The notes: generated by a model from the sequence alone, not told the origin. Positions 23,669-37,258 are shown, numbered from the stretch's first letter. The stretch: DNA of 64,000 nucleotides from Paramecium sonneborni (GCA_905182985.1 CAJJDN010000008.1:1-64000); one strand, 5' to 3'. Numbers and translations: made by a program.

Positions 23669-24369
23669 ATGACAGAATAAGCATTAGACTTTGATTACAT
23701 GTTTAAATTAGTTATTATAGGGGATTCCTGTAATTAAGTTAAATTACATTAGCCGTTGGAAAATCATGCATTCTCAGTAGAATAAATGGAAACTCTTTTA
23801 AAGAAAACCACGAAGTGACATTGGGTGTTGATATAGCTACTAAAATATTAAAAGTTTAAGGGAAAATTATAAAAGCAAGAATTTGGGATACTGCAGGATA
23901 AGAAAATTTTAGATCGATTACAAGATCTTATTATAGAGGGTATAATAAATTTATTATAAATAGAGCAATTGGGATAATGTTAGTATTTGATATGAAAAAC
24001 AGGACCTCTTTTGATAATATAATAAGTTGGCAATAAGAAATTAATTAATATGCTAATGAAAAAATTAGTATAATACTAATTGCAAATAAATCAGATCTTA
24101 TGAATAAAAGGTAAACTATTTTTATATTAAGGGAAGTAACTACTGAAGAAGGATAAAAATTAGCCAAAAAAATTGGAAGTTAATATATTGAAACCTCTGC
24201 TTTAACAGGTAAAAATATTGAAGAAGCCTTACAATATTTATCTCAATCCATATTAAAATTGATTTAAGAAAATCAAATAGATTTGAGTAATAAAAATTGT
24301 GGAGTTTTGCTTCCAAATAAAACTGAAACCCCAGATGAATCAATTATTTAAGATAAATGTAAATGCTGA
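23669..24369 (+). CDS. Rab-family small GTPase
   Basis: A protein of 210 residues with introns of 23, 24 and 21 nt (633 coding bases). All nucleotide-binding boxes are intact: GDSSVGKS (assembled across intron 1), the switch I Thr in [25 protein letters not shown] and ETSAL. The C terminus KCKC fits double geranylgeranylation. Rabs direct vesicle traffic at membranes; this one is of the Rab1/2/11/18 type by its switch II, but the subclass is not certain. Confidence 0.94.
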
Positions 24370-24450
24370 GTTCTGGAATTTTAAGTCTGTAAAATTTATA
24401 TTGTATATTAATTTACAAATTATATTTTAAGGTTTAACATAATTCAATTT

Positions 24451-24828
24451 TCATTCTATCAATCCTTAATTTGTTCTTTTATATTCACCAGAACATCCAT
24501 TTGGACAACAGAATCCTGCAATTAACCAAATCACTCCTAAACCAATTAGACCCATTGCTGTCTCTGTAGAATTCTCTCCAAATTGACCTATAAGAAATAC
24601 TAACCCAATTATCAACATTAAAATTCCTAATATATAAAAGAAGTTTCTTCTTTTTTTTTCTGTGCAACCACAGCAACCACCATCAGCATAGAAAGCTACA
24701 TTAAGATCTCTGTTAAATTTCTTTAGATCTTCTATTTATTTCATTTATGCATCCCATGCTAAACAATTACTACATTAACCATCATAGTTTTATATATGCT
24801 TGCATCTAGGACATTCATATTTTACCAT
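24451..24828 (-). CDS. Zinc-ribbon membrane protein
   Basis: A protein of 125 residues, intronless. The N terminus is a zinc ribbon (CPRC, CSNC, with a further CCGC). A basic stop-transfer KKRRN and two membrane segments follow (FFYILGILMLIIGLVFLIG and MGLIGLGVIWLIAGFC), then a Cys-rich end. No enzyme motif. It lies 31 bp from the LRR gene upstream on the same strand. Ciliate genomes carry families of such small zinc-ribbon/2TM proteins of unknown role. Confidence 0.78.
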
Positions 24829-24859
24829 TATTATATATAATAATAATTTAAATTTATGA

Positions 24860-26577
24860 TCATTACGCATTTACTTAATCAATAACTGATAAAATATATG
24901 AGTTAAAGAAATAATCAAACTAATTTATATTTATTTTTGGGTACAACGTTTCATCAATTTCTATGTTTTCTTAAATGTTTGATCTTATTTCAGAGAATTT
25001 TTGAAAATTTCGCTTATCTCTCTCATCAAGAGAAAATAAATAATTTATGTAGGGTTTCAATATTGTCGAGGTATTTATCTCATTTTTTTCTATTTATAGT
25101 ATTTCTATCTTTTGAAAAATATTCTGTAAAAGATTAATTTCATGTAGGTGACAGATTCGATTATGTTATAAAGTTAATTTAGTAATTTTATTAAAAGTAA
25201 AGAGATTACAATTCTCTAAACTATTCAATTCATAATATTTTAGAATCAAACTATCCACTTCAATTTAATCAATATTTTTAGGATTCCCATAGACAATTAA
25301 ACATTTTGAAAGAATAAAATACTTGCTTACACATTTTTCAATTGATTCTTTGTGATTAAATTACTATTTAATTTAATTAATTTTTTCTATTTCATTTTAA
25401 GTAAATAGATCTGATTTTGTCTTTTTGTTGATTTTCTTAATAAATGAAAAATCAGGAACAAAATTTATTTATGCTTGCTTAACAGAAAATTAATTAATAT
25501 ATTTATCTCTCTTTCCTTATTAACTTATTTCTGCTCTATAATTATTGCTATATTCTCCTGAATTTTTTTTAATTATTTTTTGAATTAGCTATTAATTAAA
25601 AGTATATCCTTATTTATTTTGAGAAGTTTAAAGAAAGGGTGTTGTCTATTCATTAAAATCAATTATGTTTAATTTTTATTCTTTTGAAATTAAAGCATCG
25701 GAGGTATCTAATTTTAAACTTTTTTGAGTTTCTACAGATTTACATCTTAGTTTGTTTGGTTTTATTTATCCATTTAAATCACAGAGATAATCTAAATAGT
25801 TTTCATATTAAACAAATCTTGAAAATGGATTACCCTAAACATAAATTTATTTTATTTTAGGGATCTTAGCTAATTATGATTATTCAAATGCTTTTATTAT
25901 CTGATTATTTTGTAATGATAAAAGTTATAATTACTCCAAGTAAGGGATTTCAGTAAAATAAGTAATCTAAATCAATCAAATACATACTTTATTTTCATCT
26001 AAATAAACCTTTTTTAAATTATACAACCCATATAAATTTATTGAAGAGATATTATTCTTTTATAAATTAAGAACTTTTAAATTATTCAGATTAGATAGAT
26101 CTACTCTTTCTATCATATTAATCTTAGCATCGAGAATTTTTAAACATTGAGGTAGATTTTTAACTTCTTTCAATTTATTGTAAGATATCATAAGAACTTA
26201 AATATTTAATTAATTTATCTCTGTTATTTCTTTTATTTAGTTTGCTGATAAATCAATATAATTTAAATTTTTGTATTCCTAAAGACCTTTCATTGATGTT
26301 ATTTAATTATTCTTTAACACTAACATTCTAAAAAAATAATTCTAAAATACTCTTTATTTAAGTTTTCTTATATTATAGGAATTGAATGTAAATACTATTA
26401 TGATTCAACATTATTAATTATCTATTCTTTTTCAAAATGCTTCACTTTAACTGGCCTTCTTTTAGTTGACTCTGCTCTAATCATCATTTAAGATAAAGCA
26501 ACGATTTATTATTAAGTTGGTGTTTTGATCTATAATCTAGATGGGGTTTTCCATCTAAAATTTGATTTAGTCTGCAT
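24860..26577 (-). CDS. Leucine-rich-repeat protein
   Basis: A protein of 557 residues with introns of 23 and 21 nt (the latter with an in-frame TGA); 1674 coding bases. Residues about 95-260 contain seven or so SDS22-type LRRs (LKNNQITSMKGLQEYKNL, LKVLNLQKNNISSINLYG). An LRRcap-like segment (GNPFSRFVQYENYLDYLC) follows. A second, shorter LRR-like stretch lies near 455-520 (LQHNRICHLHEINLLQNIF). SDS22-type LRR proteins of this kind commonly serve as axonemal or basal-body adaptors. Antisense ORFs within it are shadows. Confidence 0.85.
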
Positions 26578-27127
26578 TGATTAAAAATTAATATTAATTT
26601 TAAGTTAAAAAAATTTCTAAAACAAATGTTCTATTCAAATTTATTTTTTTAAACAAATTAGTTCTTGAATATCATTTTTAAACATTTTAGATTATAGGAT
26701 TATTATTATTCTAATTTTTCATATAATATATATAATTTTGTATTACTTAAAATTTTATCATAATCATGAAAATCGTAAATTTAAATATCATTAAACTCTT
26801 GATTGGACCATTTCTTTTGCCTGATAGATGTAGAAGGCATCAAGAATGATTAGATTACATATATATTTTAAATAATAAAAGAGATGATTTGATCAATGAT
26901 AGGCTTAAATTAGTTAGAAAATATAGATTATTATATTTTGAGGCATCTTATTTTACCTTTTTTTAAGAGCATTTTTAATAAAAGCAATTAAAATAAAAAA
27001 ATTATAATATCTTTGATAATTTAATTTAAAAGATATATTAAATTCATAATTCATAAATTTTGTAATTTTGGAGAAAAAATTCATTATATTAATTTATAAA
27101 ATTATTTGTTTTTTTGATACAAAGAAA
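26578..27127. other. Intergenic spacer
   Basis: AT-rich region between divergent genes. A 27-codon plus-strand ORF at 26767 is not supported. Nothing else seen. Confidence 0.55.
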
Positions 27128-27478
27128 ATGCAGATCAGCAATTAATTGTAATTAAGTTCGACTTTACAGTAAGAAATATCTATATTATTAAGATAATTAC
27201 TAAAACAGTTCTACATTCCTTAACTATTATAGTTTTAGTTAAGTATATACAGCAATACTAGTTAATAACTTGGATTTGCAAACTAAAGTGCAAATTAAAA
27301 TGACTAATTGATCATCAAAGAGGAATATTAGGAAGAAGCCTAAACAAACACAAAGAATACTCCATGTATGAAATCAAAGTTTCAGACAAAAAAAAAAAGC
27401 AATTCTTCAGTTTTGCATAAATTAGAAAATTCTTAGAAATATAATGATCAAGTGAAATCTAAAAAAGTAATAAAATGA
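27128..27478 (+). CDS. Hypothetical Gln-rich protein
   Basis: A protein of 116 residues, single exon of 351 bases. The N-terminal third is hydrophobic/Gln-rich (LQQEISILLRQLLKQFYIPQ), the rest polar and basic with TKKKSNSSVLHKLENSQ. Glutamines are mostly TAA/TAG. No domain recognised. The length is only about twice the chance expectation for a TGA-only stop code, so certainty is limited. Confidence 0.45.
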
Positions 27479-27656
27479 CTATAAATATAATTTTAATAAA
27501 CCTACTTAAATAAATAAAAGAGCTATTTTCTTAAAGTGAGCCTATATAATTTAATCAATAAATTTATGGCAGTACAAAAAATTAAGAAACATTTAATGTT
27601 AATTATATAATTTGAATATATTGATTAAAATAAATAATAATAATTATTTTTATAAA

Positions 27657-28352
27657 ATGGCAGAACCTTTGACAATAAAATTATTAGTAGTAGGAGATGG
27701 GTCTGTTGGAAAAACCTGCATATTATTAAGGTAAATTAATTAAAACAGATGAATTGTATAGTTATACAACAGATAAATTTCCAACAGATTATGTACCAAC
27801 TGTTTTTGATAATTATTAATCAAAAGTTCAGATTGATGGACAAGATGTTAATTTAAGTTTATGGTATAATTATGATTAAAATTAGGGATACTGCTGGATA
27901 AGAAGGATATAATTAAGTTCGATAATTAAGCTATGATGGAACCGATGTTTTTTTAATTGTTTATTCAGTGACTGAAAATACAACTTTTTAAAATGCTCTA
28001 GATAAAGTAAAACTATGAGATTTTAATTTAAGTGGTATCCTGAATTGAATAAAGATAAATTTGCTTCAGTTCCTAAGTTAATAGTAGGTAATAAAATAGA
28101 TATGAGAGACGAAGCCAATTCTAGACATATTAAAAAATCAGCTGTAAATAAATAATTAAAATAAAGGCTGAATAATTAGTTAAGAATATAAATGCTTAAT
28201 TATTTGAAGTCTCAGCATTAACATAAGAAGGATTAAAACCTTTATTTGATACAGCAATTAGAATTGCTTATAATAAAAAGTAGAAAGAAATCATGGATTC
28301 TAAAAAATCACAATAGCCAGCATAAACCAATTCTTGTTGCTAGCTGATATGA
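27657..28352 (+). CDS. Rho/Rac-family small GTPase
   Basis: A protein of 197 residues with introns of 31, 22, 26 and 23 nt (594 coding bases). Motifs: GDGSVGKTC, the Rho-type effector region FPTDYVPTVFDNY, DTAGQEGY, NKID, and EVSALTQEGL. The C terminus CQLI is a CAAX box for prenylation. Rho GTPases control actin and membrane remodelling; in ciliates they are linked to phagocytosis and cortical traffic. The typical Rho insert helix is short (RHIKKSAAEQL), and part of it is made by joining exons 4 and 5. Confidence 0.94.
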
Positions 28353-28393
28353 ATATTCATTTTAGTAATTATTGATATAATTTAAATAATTAA

Positions 28394-30243
28394 ATGGATT
28401 CTGAAGATATACTTGAAAAGTTATTGGAATCTTTTTATGATGAGAAAATAGAGCCTAAAAAAGAAGCAGCAAAGAAAATTCTGGGGTTAGCTGCTAGATA
28501 GGAAAACTTAGAATTATTAATATCTCATGGTATTTATTTATGTAATAAATGCAGAACAATTTTTATCAACGATATCTCGAACTTTAAGAGATGAACATAA
28601 AAAATCAACAGAGCTAACTCTCTACTTACTTTGTGTTTTTTACATTATTTCAAATTATTTAGATTTTCATTAAATATTATCAGAACATTAGATTGGAGAT
28701 ATAACAATGAAAATAATAGAGTCTCAAATCTAGAGATTTGATTTAAGATATGCTGAATTAATGGAAAAATAGGGTTAACCTTCATAATTATAAGAGTTAA
28801 GAAAATTAAATCTTATGATAGCTAAATAAGAGAAATTGTTTTATGTAGGATTTACTATTTTAATGAATATGGCAGAAGACCCAATAATAGAAAATAAAAT
28901 GAGAAAAAGAAAAATTATAACATTTTTATTGAGAATGCTTGAGAGAAATAATTTTTATTTATTGATAGTTACATTATTGTTTTTAAAAAAGTTGAGCATA
29001 GTAAATGAATGTAAAATGCAAATGGTTGAAGAAAACTGTATCAGGAAATTAAAAAGATTTTTTAGTGCTGATAATAATGTATTGTTACAATTAAGTTTAG
29101 GTATTTAATTCTTTTGAGTATATTAGGAGTATTAAAAAACTTAAGTTTTGACTCTGAAGCTCGTTTACAGATTGAATAAAATGGATTTATACCTGATATT
29201 GTCAAAATGCTAAAAATACCAAATTATCGATTTGTTTCAATAATTTTATTATATTTACTAACTTTAGATGATAAAATCAGATTAACTTTTGGTTTTACGG
29301 AATGCATGACTTTAATAATAAAATTAATGTTACATTTTCCTGAGCCAATAATTGGAAAAGAATTAATAGCATTAGCAGTTAATTTATCAACAAGTTCAAG
29401 AAATGTAGATCACATTACAGAACAAGAGTTTTAATAAATAGTATAAAGAGCTATAACAAATTCAGATACATTATTGTTTAGATTTGTAAAAGGTGTGATT
29501 GAAAATTCTACGAATCCAGAAATTTAGACATGTGCAAAAGGATTTGTGAGACATTTTATGAAATTATTAGTAACATAAGGAAAAGAAGAAGATATTAAAT
29601 TTGAAATTATAGGAATAATGAGTTCTTTAGATTTATAAGAAAATTGGATAAAATTGTTGAATGAGCCATTTATTGAATTTCTTCACAATAATCTTGTTGT
29701 TGGAATGGTTGATGATGATATAGTTTTAGAAACTATGATGTTAATTTCCTCAATAGCATCATAATAAAATGCAGCTGAAAAATTATTTAAAAGTAGAATA
29801 TTAAATACTGTGACTTAAGTTTATACAGAAAAAGGAGATGATGATGAATTTATTGTACAATATTTATATTGTTTACATTAATTTCTGTTTCATAAAATAG
29901 GAATTTCATTAATTTTGGAATAGTAAGAATATTCATATTTTGAGGGATGAAATCCTATTTTAGATAATATAATAATTAAATGATAAAAACAAAAAAATAA
30001 AATAGATGTCGGAGGAAGTCTTAGACATTTTAAGAGAATATGATTAAGAACTGTGTGAAAAAATCAAAGAAACAAAATTTAGTGAATATAATTAATTATG
30101 GATTGAGCATCTAAATGAACAAGAGCTCATGTATATACTTATTCGAAAAAAATAGGTTATAAGATGGAGCTGACATGGCATTTGAAGATGAGTATGAAGG
30201 TAATGAATTAGATCCAAAAATGTGGGATTCAGACAATGATTGA
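28394..30243 (+). CDS. KAP3: Kinesin-2 accessory subunit KAP3 (armadillo repeats)
   Basis: A protein of 583 residues with introns of 25, 26, 22 and 25 nt (1752 coding bases). It follows KAP3 from end to end: the segment LFYVGFTILMNMAEDP, armadillo repeats such as VLKNLSFDSEARLQIEQNGF, and the terminal signature VLDILREYDQELCEKIKETKF. Standard-code reading breaks it into fragments. It is shorter than metazoan KAP3 (~790 residues), mainly at the N terminus. KAP3 links the heterotrimeric kinesin-2 motor to intraflagellar-transport cargo, so this gene serves ciliary assembly. Confidence 0.92.
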
Positions 30244-30332
30244 TTATTTTGTTACAAATCCATAAAATAAACTATAAAAGCTATTTTCAATAATTCAAAG
30301 CAGAATTATTTAATTATTATCTTCTAATTATA

Positions 30333-30704
30333 ATGGATTTGAAAAGAAATAAAAAAGATAAGAAGTGTGTCATCTGTTTAAATTTAGCCTCTAATTAAGT
30401 AAGACTTAAATCATTATTCCATTAGGTATTTTTGGATTAATGTTAACACACATTCTGTTTTATCTGTATATAAAAGTGGTCTGAGAAAAATCACTCATGT
30501 CCATAATGCAGAACTATATTTTAAAGCTTTTATGAACAAAAAATTGACCCAAAAATAGAGTAAATTCTATTTAATAAAAATAGTATTAAAATATACTAAG
30601 CATCCCCTATAATCAATAATTTAGAGGATAAACGTCTAATGGCTTTAGCTGATATTGATAATAATTACTATGATTTAGTGTTATAATAGATAGATTCTAT
30701 TTGA
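30333..30704 (+). CDS. Small RING-finger protein
   Basis: A protein of 114 residues with one 27-nt intron (345 coding bases). Residues 12-50 are a C3HC4 RING: CVIC, CQHTFCFIC, CPQC. Splicing joins the two halves of the finger. A short acidic tail follows. Probably an E3 ubiquitin ligase; the partner is unknown. Confidence 0.85.
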
Positions 30705-30806
30705 ATTATTCAAATTAATATAAAATTTATATTAATTAGTTTGTATTTTGATTATATATAATAATTTTAGTTATTTTTACAATCTATAACTCAAATTTAT
30801 ATAAAT

Positions 30807-31581
30807 TCATGATGTCTATTTATTGTTCAAAATATTTCTCAATTTAATAACAGATTTATCTACATCACCTATGTAGAGAACTTGAATGATATTGACTTAA
30901 CCGTATGGATAGCTTTTAGTTTCTTCGACATATAAATTTTTTAGTGATTATTCTTCTCTCAAAACAAGATGAAGTTTATCATATAAATTTTTAGCAATAT
31001 CATTTGCTGTCCATCCAAAGCCATATTTATATCCTTTAGATTGAATAAACTCAATGGAATCAGCATATATTTTAAGAGAATGTCTTGCTCCCATATACCT
31101 TTTTGAAAAAGCAAAAGCTCCTGTAATACAATATTCTCCATACTTTGGATTATATCTATCAAAAAAGTACTTTAATGCTTTTAGACGAACATATTACCTA
31201 ACATTACAGATTTATGGGACTGAATCATAATTTTTTATTTATTATTCTGATTCTGTTGGTTTGAGATCGTTTACGTCAGTATAAGAAATTATTGCTATTA
31301 TATTGTAAATATTCTTTTCATAAGATTGTTTATCATAATAAACTAAAATCCATTTATATGCATGCTTTATTAAAAAAGACTTAAATTCTTGATACATTTA
31401 ATCATATTCTATATTCAATGCCTTGAATAATTCATTTTTATTCTAAGTATTTTATAAAATTTACAGTGTAAGCATCTGCTAAAGTTTAAGCAATGAGCTC
31501 TGTGTTTTCACCATTGTACTCAGTTCTAACAAATGACAATTCTTGTAGTTAAGATTTCAGAATATTTTAATAAATATACAT
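30807..31581 (-). CDS. Hypothetical protein, possibly GNAT-like
   Basis: A protein of 250 residues with one 22-nt intron (753 coding bases). Mixed alpha/beta soluble protein without signal or membrane parts. The central strand-helix segment (FAFSKRYMGARHSLKIY, then FGWTANDIAKNLYDKL) is suggestive of an N-acyltransferase fold, where a beta-bulge is followed by a helix binding acyl-CoA. The Arg/Gln-x-x-Gly-x-Gly/Ala motif is not clearly present, so this remains tentative. Ends VIKLRNILNNKQTS. Confidence 0.6.
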
Positions 31582-31615
31582 AATAAATTTAATATTCCAT
31601 AAAGTAAATTTAAAA

Positions 31616-33452
31616 TCAAACTTCTAAGTCACTCATTTTATTTTTGATTTCAATAAAGTGTCCATAAGTCAATCTAACAGGACTGCCTTCTGCAATATGT
31701 TCTATTTTTGATTTCTATGCAAATTCATAAGGTTTATTAAAGGTTTCTAAAGTTAATTGTGATAATTAAAAGTATGTTACTAAATAATCTAATAACACAA
31801 CATCTTTTTCCATATCAACAGGTAAACTTTTAGATAAATCGTCTGAGCTTAATTTTTTATCTATTTCTTTTTGTAATTCTTTAATTGCTTGGCGTAAAAC
31901 AGAATTAAATATTATGTAGAATGATTCGAATTCGGTAAAGTTTTCATCAAAAACAGCATCGAATTTTTTATCAATAGATAAGTCATTTTTGTTCTATTAT
32001 AATAAAGACCATATATTTTTAAAGTATGATTAATATTTAGTAAAGTGTTACTAAATTGTAATTTAGGTTTATTAAAACTAATTTGAGGTTTTGTATGAAT
32101 CGAATCCTTAAATATCTAGAGAATTTGAATCCTAAATGTAGATAATAATAATTACAATATCTTTGAGTTTGTACATTTTGATCATAATATTTTTTATAGA
32201 AAAGAATAATAATTTATCCCTAAGTAGTTCAGTTCTAAATAAGTTGGTACTTTCAATAAGATTTGCAACTCTGAACAAATATTTGCAAAAATTAATTTGG
32301 GACATTATAGTATATTCAATATTAGATGAATTACTTTTAATATCAAAAGAACTTATTTCAGCTAAAATTTATATAAATAAAAATACTTTATTTAGATTAT
32401 TATGCTAAAGGTTTAGTAATTTGAGTAGTATGTTTTTTTCCACTTCTATGAATAGAATCTCCAGGTAATTTTTTGGCACTGTTTTCTTTGCCTTCTTTTG
32501 GTTATTCTAATGTTTTTTATTTCATTAAAACTGGCTATTTATTAACTTAAAATGCTAATTCTGGTCCTCTTATCCATGGATGTTTTTCTAGTTCATCTAT
32601 AGATGCACGTTCTTATTCATTTACAACTAAACATCGTTTTATAAATTCTTTGCATTCTTAACTAACCTTAGTAGAAGATGGAAATGTTAATGGTACACTT
32701 ACCATTTTTTATCCTAATTCTTTTTCACTTGTTGCCTACCAAGGAACTTAACCAAATAATATTTCAAAGGCTGATACTCCTATAGCCCAAATATCAGATT
32801 TATCTGAATATTTATTATTCTTAAGAGCTTATGGACTCATATAAAGAGGACTACCAACATTTACATTTGGTAACAATGGAGGAGAGTTAGGAGTGGTTGC
32901 AAATCCAAAATCTGCTAATTTTGGAGTACCACATTATGATAATAATACATTCGCAGGTTTTATATCTCTATGTATTATCCCATTCTATTTCAGTAATTTA
33001 TAGGCTTTAACCAATCCAAAAATAACATTTTAAGCTTATTGTTCTGGAAATTTACCAATCTTTGTCAATTTACTTCCCAAATCACCATTCTCACAAAATT
33101 CTGTTATTAAATAAGTATTATTTTAGGTCTGAAACACCTATAAACTTAATTGTATATCATACTTTGTATAATTTCATTATATATTAACTATCTAAAGTAC
33201 TAAGAGCTTCTATTTCACTTTACAATAAGGCATGATGCAAAGGTGTCTTCAATAATGCTTTGTCGATTACCTAAATAGTCTTCATATTACCTTTATCGCT
33301 ACTGTATCACCTGTTACTTCATTTTATCCTTTGTAAACCTTACTGCTGAATCCTTTTCCTATTTACTAATGAAGTCCATAAGAAAAGTTCTCGATCATCT
33401 TTTTTACATTCTGTGATGATCCATTAGTATATGATGGATGTTATGAGTACAT
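31616..33452 (-). CDS. ULK/ATG1-like serine/threonine kinase
   Basis: A protein of about 580 residues with introns of 20, 25, 25 and 24 nt (1743 coding bases). The kinase domain (residues 20-275) is complete: glycine loop IGKGFSSKVYKG, VAIKVID, HRDIKPANVLL, LADFGFAT, and SPLYMSPQ in place of APE. The short activation loop with GSPLYMSP is typical of the ULK/ATG1/Fused group. The C-terminal half is helical (LDYLVTYFQLSQLTLETF), reminiscent of tandem MIT/EAT regions of ATG1 kinases. Likely role in autophagy or cilia-linked signalling; the exact subgroup is unsettled. The 24-nt intron is optional, as the frame stays open through it. Confidence 0.88.
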
Positions 33453-34782
33453 CTATTTCTAAGCCAAATACATTAATAATTTAACGAACTATTTTTATTA
33501 TTAAAATTATATTTCACGCCATATGACTCATATTAAACCAAAATTCAAAATATTTAAAATAGAATTAAAATATTATCTATACTATTATTTGTTGATTAAA
33601 TTTATATTATTCAATATTCCAACATTTAAATTCTTTTTTTCATGCCTGAAGAAAATCATCTAAATAATAATTGATTCACTTTATTATGAGTAGAATAACA
33701 AGTTTATCTTTAAAATTAGAATTTAATATCACCTATAATCAAGTTAGATAAATTTGTGAAATAAAAGTTAAAATAAAACAGACTTCATTCAAAATTACAA
33801 ATTTTATTCTTCATTTTAAGTAAGTAGATATTGTCTCAATATAGGAGATAATGATTCTTAACTTGCTTTTTTAAAAAAATGCCATCTTTTTATCAAAACA
33901 TTTTGGTTACCATTAATTTTAATCAAATATTTTTAGCATTAATTCCATATTATTAATTATAGTTTTATTAAATAAAACATTACTTAATTTTTTAGATATT
34001 TTTTCGATTTTAATTTAAATTGAAACCCATTCAATCTCTTAAAAAATGATAATATTTGGATAGCATTTTCAATTTGAAAAGAGAAATTGAAAATTAAGAA
34101 ACACATTGTTTTGTAAAATCTTAATTTATATTGTTATCATGTTTATGAGTAATAATTATAATTATAAAGGCTTATTATAATATTGATTATAAATAAATCA
34201 AATTTTTATTACTATTCTATTTTTAGCTACATCTTTAATCTATTTTAATAAAAATTAAGGTATTCTATTCTCTATTCGCGATTGATTTAAAAAACTTTTA
34301 CCTTTCCACTTTTGAGTCTTTTCTACAAAGGTCAGAATGAAAAAATAAAAATATTTAAGAATATTAATGGATTATAGTTTTAGAACAACAGATTTGGTTT
34401 TATTCCTTTTAATAACTCAACTTGGCTGTCATCTGATAATTCATTGGAATTAATATAACTGTGATATTTATAGTTAATATTTGCTTGGATTTTTATTGTT
34501 CTATTAATATAATTGTTTCAACATTCATTATATAATAAATGAGTTTTGCTTATAGTTTTACTTTTAACTGGAGAAACAGTTCAACAAATTTAATAGCAGT
34601 TTAATAAGATGACTGTGTTTAAAAACTAACATATATATTATATTGCATATTTGGATATATTTTAACTATTTCTTCTTTTTCAAATTTCTAAGCATAAGTA
34701 AGAAAGCTTAATAATTGAAAGTAGTTGGTTTGACAATTTTGTGATAATAATAAATTTATATTTATAATGTTCAATGAATATT
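33453..34782. other. Long AT-rich spacer with one weak ORF
   Basis: A plus-strand ORF at 34367-34612 (81 codons, hydrophobic, starting MDYSFRTTDLVLFLLITQL) could be a small membrane protein, but it is within chance length. No other coding signal seen on either strand. The region holds the promoter of the kinase gene on its left. Confidence 0.4.
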
Positions 34783-35076
34783 TCAACAAGGAGAAAATGG
34801 AGCTTCTCCTACTTTTTAATTGCACTCAGGGCAATATTGAACCACATCTTTGCAAGGTTTACAACAAAAAGGTATCAACCCTCCAATGAATGTCAGTATA
34901 CACCAGATACCACAACAGATTAATGTCCAAGTTCCAATTTTATGATCAACCATTGATTCCTAAACTTTTGTACATTTATTGCAGAAAAACTGAGAAGATT
35001 CTCTTTCATTATTTAAACATGTTTTATAATTCTTCTGACCTTGACTTACGGTTAGAGGGACGGATTCTTCTGCCAT
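34783..35076 (-). CDS. LITAF-like (LPS-induced TNF factor type) protein
   Basis: A protein of 97 residues, intronless. It has the split zinc site of LITAF domains: CNKC at residue ~36, a hydrophobic helix (GTWTLICCGIWCILTFIGGL), then CCKPCKDVVQYCPECNQKVG. LITAF proteins sit monotopically on endosomal and lysosomal membranes via the hydrophobic insert. The usual HxCPxC is YCPEC here, with Tyr replacing His. Predicted cytoplasmic face of endosomes. Confidence 0.82.
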
Positions 35077-35258
35077 TTTAATTGATATTTTAGAGTTTAA
35101 TTATAATAATGATCATAAAAAACGATATACTTGTTTTTTGTTTCAAAATATGCAATTAAAAACAAAAAGCTTAAGAAAAACTGTGGTGGTAGAAAATTAA
35201 ATAAGAATACATTTTTAGTAAATGAAAAAAAAAGAAATTTTTATTAATTAAATTTGAA

Positions 35259-37258
35259 ATGCAATATGAAGAATCAGATTATTATTTATTATTGGGATCG
35301 TCTATTTTTATTAATATAACATTAATAGCAATAACAATCTTTTTATGGAAAGTCATTTGGCTCTAATATCCAATATTTATTGACGAATTTTAAATAAAAT
35401 CATTAAGCGATGCATATAACATCATTCAAATAGCAAATATAAATTTAATAATAAATTAATGTGGCTTTGATGGATTAACTTTACTACTATTTGAGTAAAA
35501 ATTATTCGTTGGTTTAAGCTATTATACAATAGTATATTTTCTAATAATGGGAATATGTAAAATATCATGGAACTATTTAAATGATTATTAAAAGCTATTT
35601 GTATAATTGAATATATTGCCAAATTAGGATTTCATTATTAGTTCAATGCTGCTTTTGGTAATTTTTGCAATGTTGATTTAATTAAGAAAAGAGCTATAAA
35701 TAATTTATATTCAAATGTTTACAACAGATCAATTCACAAATTATAGCATAAGAACTTTGCATATAAGAGGAATGGATCATGAAGATTATGATGGAGTGAT
35801 GATGATGTTAGAAATCTTAAAGTATTTAGATGAGGTAGGTGATCCAGGAACAATTATGGGTATTTCAATCATTCCAGAATACTCTAAGCTCTTAGAATTA
35901 GAGAAATACAGAAGTTTATTTAAATACCAATTGGGAATTTTAGAATTGTAGAAACCCCTATTCTACCCTCTGCCTAATATATCAATTATAGAAGAATAAA
36001 TAGACCAATAATTATAAAAACCATTTAAATTATCAGGACATTGCTTTATATGTGTTGATAGATTATAAACACAATTAAAATTATGCAATTAAAATACTTT
36101 AACTCAATATCAAATATAATTAGCTCCTGATTTATTTGATATCAATTGGGTTAATATAACTATAGAAAGTAATTAAATCAGAATTTGGAGGACAATTATT
36201 CTTAATTTATTAATTATGACTTTGCTTATTTTTGTGACATCTCCTTAAGCGTTATATTAGTATTTATCTAAATTTCCTGGCTTAGAATTTTTATCTTTTA
36301 AATGGACAATTTTAATCCCTGATCCTTTTGGAAGAATAATTAAGAATAACATACCTCCTATTATATTAATATCTATAAACTAAATCATACTATATTTTTT
36401 AGATGTCATAAGTATAAATATTTGTGTATCTTTTTAGCTTAAGCAGAAAAACATGAAAGATGGTCATAATATCACATTTCCTTTTTCCATAAAATGTTTT
36501 TTTATTTGATTCTAAATGTTTTAGTAATTCCAGCCTTTTTATTATAATCATCAGAAACTTTGTTTAATATTACATATAATGGATTTAATATACAATTACA
36601 GAAAGCATTTGATAATTAAACTAATTATGGGGTAAATTTTAATATTACATTCTAGCTCTATTATATAACATTTTTATTTTATTCTGGAACTGGTGCATTT
36701 TTGGTAGAATTGATTAGACCCTCAGAACTCTACTTCAATTATTTTAGTTCATATATGGCATATTACATGAGATTATACGAAAACGATGCATAACATTATT
36801 AGAAATCAAATGAATTCTGTGTATAGTATGGTTACATATCAGCTCAAATGCTTTTAAATCTAACAATCATATGCATTTTTAACACAACCTCTCCATTTGT
36901 TTTAATTGCTGGATTATGGTTCTTTGGATTTCGATATATAGGAGATTTTTTTATGTTGATGGTTTCCAAATAAGAAATGGTTAGCAATGGAAAATATCTT
37001 TATAGCTTATTATAATTAAGTTGCTTTACTTTAGGACTTTGGTTAATTGTCAAAGTCATTGGTTGTTATTTTTAATCAAATTATTTGATGATGTATTTAT
37101 TTGGAATCGAACTTATTGCATGGGTATTTATAGGACAAAATTTTTTATAATAATTAATTGACATTAATTAAATACAAGACGAAGATATGAAGTAGAAAAT
37201 AAGCAATAAAAAATATATGAAGGAATGGAAAATTAAATATAGACATCCATTATCATGA
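35259..37258 (+). CDS. TMEM63/OSCA (CSC1-like) mechanosensitive channel-like protein
   Basis: A protein of 657 residues with one 26-nt intron (1974 coding bases). Roughly 10-11 membrane segments surround a cytosolic region. Family landmarks: FTNYSIRTLHIRGM after the third helix, the loop element GHCFICVDRL, the conserved LAPDLFDINWVNI, and the pore-side helices LLNLTIICIFNTTSPFVLIA. OSCA/TMEM63 proteins form stretch- or osmotically gated cation channels, a plausible sensor in a freshwater cell. Slightly shorter than animal TMEM63 (~800), mostly in the loops. Confidence 0.9.

Noticed and set aside
24937..25137. Plus-strand ORF of 66 codons
   Set aside because: Antisense to the C-terminal part of the LRR gene.
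32049..32076. A 28-nt intron in the ULK-like gene
   Set aside because: It was only needed because of a miscounted A run; without it the gene reads through and the total length fits.
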